From the NCBI GenBank assembly GCA_028554795.2, contig JAPYKE020000276.1, forward strand, positions 1 through 64,000: a stretch of 64,000 nucleotides of DNA, given 5' to 3'. Numbering within the stretch: position 1 is the first letter of the stretch; each line of letters opens with the position of its first letter. Positions 61,647 through 64,000 of the stretch are shown in pieces. The notes beneath the pieces were generated by a model that worked only from the letters and a program-made list of their open reading frames with translations, had not been told where the DNA came from and searched no databases. The stretch comes from Sinohyriopsis cumingii. Taxonomy: Eukaryota; Mollusca; Bivalvia; Unionida; Unionidae. Position numbers and translations under genes: made by a program.

Positions 61647-62618
61647 TTATACTGGAACGCGTCGCCACTGATTGTCTTTGCGTCGTATCAACTTGAGGAC
61701 AGGCATGACACGTCGTGCAGGGGTACGTAACGGACTAAATCGAGCCAGTTCTTGCTTGGACAAATCCAGTAAACTTTGTAACATGCCCGATCTCTCTTGG
61801 ACTTTGATTTTGGGAGAAGGTACTTTGTGAGCATCGGCCACTGCCGCTAAATTGAAGGGTCCTGCCACTGGGGAAGTTCTTGCGGCCATCAACGGAGAAG
61901 TTCTTGGTGTAATCAACGTCTCCAAGTACTTTTCAGTTCTTGGTGTCATCAACGGAAAAGTGAATGAACCTGAGGCTACCGGAGACGCGGTCACCGCCGA
62001 TGCAGGTCGTGGTTTGCGAGTGTAAGGTTGCGTCCTGGCCGAAGTGCCTCTCTTGCGACTAGTTTTCTTCTGTGGACTTTTCTTTTTCTGGGGACTTTTT
62101 CTCTGTTTCTTTTTTTGGGGGCTTTTCTTTTTCCGGGGTGGTGACTGGTAAGAGGAGGGTCCCGCCACTGGAGAAGTTCTTGGAGACACGGGTCTCCTTG
62201 AGGACTTGGTCTTGACACAGTGGCTCTTTTTCTTCTTCTTGGAGCTTCGTTTGACTTTTTTCTGGGGGAGAACTTTGGGAGCATTAGGATCCCATCTTAA
62301 GAGAGAGGGAATGATGACCCCTCCTAGAGTACCGCTCCCTCCAGGTTTCAAAATGATTTGTTTTTTGGTTTGAGTGTCGATGCGGGGATCGGCCAGTTGG
62401 GTCAAAGCGACTTTGTTTCTATCAAAAAGGCGTTTGGTTTGATGAGGAATCTGAATGATCCCTTGTAGTAATTGACGTGCTGTCACCGTGAACCATCGTA
62501 AGACTTCTTTGAGACTAGCTTCTAAGACACGAGACGTATTTGTGGATTTTTTTTCTCGACTGATTCCATACAAGGCACGAATCAATTTGACGGGAAGATG
62601 CGACTGAAGGGACGTCAT
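61647..62618 (-). CDS. Basic Lys/Ser/Pro-rich core protein, intact copy C
   Basis: 323-aa open frame from MTSLQSHLPVKLIRALYGIS (62618). An upstream in-frame extension is ignored because B starts here. Same three-part layout as B: globular N-terminus, SPQKKK/SPRT-rich basic middle, conserved C-terminal block. Several in-frame indels relative to B balance to the same length. One of the few core genes open in more than one copy. Confidence 0.75.
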   Translation of the reverse strand: MTSLQSHLPVKLIRALYGISREKKSTNTSRVLEASLKEVLRWFTVTARQLLQGIIQIPHQTKRLFDRNKVALTQLADPRIDTQTKKQIILKPGGSGTLGGVIIPSLLRWDPNAPKVLPQKKVKRSSKKKKKSHCVKTKSSRRPVSPRTSPVAGPSSYQSPPRKKKSPQKKKQRKSPQKKKSPQKKTSRKRGTSARTQPYTRKPRPASAVTASPVASGSFTFPLMTPRTEKYLETLITPRTSPLMAARTSPVAGPFNLAAVADAHKVPSPKIKVQERSGMLQSLLDLSKQELARFSPLRTPARRVMPVLKLIRRKDNQWRRVPV

Positions 62619-62683
62619 GTTCAAACTGTGTGAGACAGACGAAAAGTGTCTGAGATTTTTACAGATTCTTTTGTTGAGTGAAG

Positions 62684-63388
62684 TTAAGTCGAGGACGGAG
62701 ACGTGTACAGGACAGGCCCTCCGTCTTGGCACCAGTGGTGAAACATGTGGGTACGGAATCGCAAATCATCGGGGGTCGTAGGTTGCAAATCGACGAATAA
62801 ATAAGCGTGCGCCTGAGTCAGTCAAGGCGTTCCTAACTGTTTGGCTAAGACTTGCACTTGCGATTTATCTCGAGGGCTTTTAAACAAGACCACGTAATGC
62901 GCATTGAGACTGATGGTGCGATGGGCTTTACTTTGTTGAAACAAATTTTGGGTGATGTAAACGACACTGGCATTACGATGATGCCCTTTGCGCGTGAACC
63001 ACAGTTTAATTTCTTCTTCGTCTTCTCCTAACATGTCGTCGAAAATTACCAAATGGGTTTGACGGGAGTCAGAGACGATGCCGTCGTCTTCTTTAGGAAT
63101 GCCTTCCACAAACACGATGGAATCGCCTTGACTTTCTCGCAAGAGGCTGTGCGCCGATTGCCACTCTTTGTAACACCACACGATACGTTGAGGTGGTCGA
63201 TCGATCAAATGATGTTTATGGTCGATCAAACGTTTGACGAATTCGGTTTTGCCTGAACCGCTAGGTCCAGCAATGAGCATGTTAAAGGGATGGCGAAGAT
63301 ACAAAGCCTCCAATCTGGCACGATCTAAGTGTTCGTCGATGACTTTGACAGTGGAGGAAGAGGGAGTAGAGACAGCAGAAGTAGTCAT
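62684..63388 (-). pseudogene. FtsK/HerA-type packaging ATPase, late stop (copy C)
   Basis: MTTSAVSTPSSSTVKVIDEH at 63388, Walker A GPSGSGKT, Walker B LVIFDD, VVYITQN. Open to a TGA at 62822, where B has Trp. The remaining 45 or so codons to 62684 also contain further damage. Confidence 0.88.
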
Positions 63389-63457
63389 AGTGTTAGGAAT
63401 GTCACTTGTGACACGAGAACAGACAAGACCAGAGTTTATATACTTTTTCAGGACACG

Positions 63458-63463
63458 TTTATT
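63458..63463 (-). terminator. Poly(A) signal of membrane-protein gene C
   Basis: Minus-strand AATAAA eight bases past the stop at 63471; conserved with B 35952. Confidence 0.65.
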
Positions 63464-63470
63464 GAATGTT

Positions 63471-63979
63471 TTAAACATGAACACGAAAGACAAAAATACA
63501 TAAAAGCCAAAGGCTTAAGTACAACGATAAAAGGCAGATGATAACCATCAACGTGGAATAAAAACAAGTGTCTGTACAACATGTTTTTGGTAATGTTCTG
63601 ACCAGTTCTATATTGGGTAAGGTCACACAAGTGTCCATCCCGAAAGGGTCTTTCAGGCATGTCCACGACAGTCCTGTCCTGGGTGACGGGTTCTTCTTCT
63701 GGCACTGTCACTAACACAGGTTGAAAAGTAACATTTTCCCTTGAACAACTCTCATGCATACTGGGCCACTTCTTGTGTCCAAGCCTCAAAACCCCCATTT
63801 TTCCAGTCACGGACATCTGTCCAGTGGGGGTGTAAGTCACAAGCTACACACACACCGTCATACACGTCTTCGGTAACTAAAAGTTGACGAATCTTTTTTT
63901 CCCGTAGAGGTCGAGAAGTATCCAGATGAAAACGCAAGGCTTTGAGCAAAAGGAGTTTTTCGTGATCATTTAAGGACAT
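63471..63979 (-). pseudogene. C-terminally anchored membrane protein, frameshifted copy C
   Basis: ATG at 63979, MSLNDHEKLLLLKALRFHLD, VCVACDLHPHWTDVR, EAWTQEVAQYA, then a stop at 63752 after a shift. The downstream frame has PEEEPVTQDRTVVDMPERP and a C-terminal hydrophobic span. Shows the real start that is missing in B. Confidence 0.7.
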
Positions 63980-64000
63980 TTGGGTGGTAAGTACTGTTCG

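Larger units (their letters stand above)
52208..64000 (-). mobile_element. Polinton C, minus strand, continues past window edge
   Basis: Left terminus AGTAGTGAATGGGGTCAC matches B's AGTAGTGAAGTGGGGCAC. Proceeding right come three cassette genes, protease, 160-aa protein, major capsid, pVI-like, penton, membrane protein, integrase, linker, small Gly/Leu protein, core protein, ATPase and the C-terminally anchored membrane protein, mirroring B. The polymerase end lies outside. The hexamer left of the terminus is ttcatg; its partner is not in the window. Confidence 0.92.

Overview
The window reads as nuclear DNA of an invertebrate animal, probably a marine lophotrochozoan such as a mollusc. It is AT-rich, has microsatellites, tRNA-derived SINEs, a LINE, a Penelope-like fragment, intron-like splice signals and very little host coding sequence. 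The phylum is a guess; no gene here fixes it. About two thirds of the interpretable content is three copies of one family of Polinton/Maverick (adintovirus-like) elements, large virus-like DNA transposons. Layout: 1-12678 is host DNA with one possible exon (1309-1551), a LINE 3' end inside nested inverted repeats (6.1-8.4 kb), two SINEs and a decayed virus-like coding stretch (9.7-11.3 kb). 12679-22562 is Polinton A on the minus strand; it has its 3' end but is cut off inside the gene before the integrase. 22563-26454 is host DNA with minisatellites and a possible first exon. 26828-47133 is Polinton B on the plus strand, complete at 20,306 bp, with terminal inverted repeats of about 380 bp and a perfect 6-bp target duplication (TATAAT) inside an older integrase-core gene whose halves lie at 26455-26827 and 47134-47885. 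47886-51957 is host repeat DNA. 52208-64000 is Polinton C on the minus strand, inserted at the end of a Penelope-like reverse-transcriptase fragment and running off the right edge. Order of genes in B: an outward-facing small gene in the left terminal repeat, a coiled-coil/poly-Ser gene, a zinc-knuckle protein divergent from protein-primed DNA polymerase B, a BIR-domain (IAP-like) gene, three related F-box-like genes, a membrane protein, the packaging ATPase, a basic core protein, a small Gly/Leu-tailed protein, a linker protein, chromodomain integrase, a membrane protein, penton, a pVI-like minor capsid protein, major capsid protein, a conserved 160-aa protein and an adenain-like protease. 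The run from linker to protease is packed with gaps of a few bases and one ATGA overlap. After the protease's AATAAA comes an array of small coiled-coil genes. Nearly all capsid and replication genes carry stops or frameshifts in every copy, so these are old, inactive insertions. The most striking signal is that the small terminal genes in all three elements end in a histone-mRNA-type 3' signal instead of AATAAA: a 16-nt stem-loop (GGCCCTTTTCAGGGCC, or AGCCCTTTTCAGGGCT with a compensatory base-pair change), usually followed by ACCCA and then an AAAAGAG box matching the U7-binding histone downstream element. Nine good and three decayed copies are present. Eight of the nine 3'-array genes also share an upstream block (TTCACGTCCGCGCTTT) next to a TATA-like sequence. 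This suggests a portable expression cassette that uses the host's replication-dependent histone mRNA machinery. I know of no description of it, and it is inferred from sequence only.
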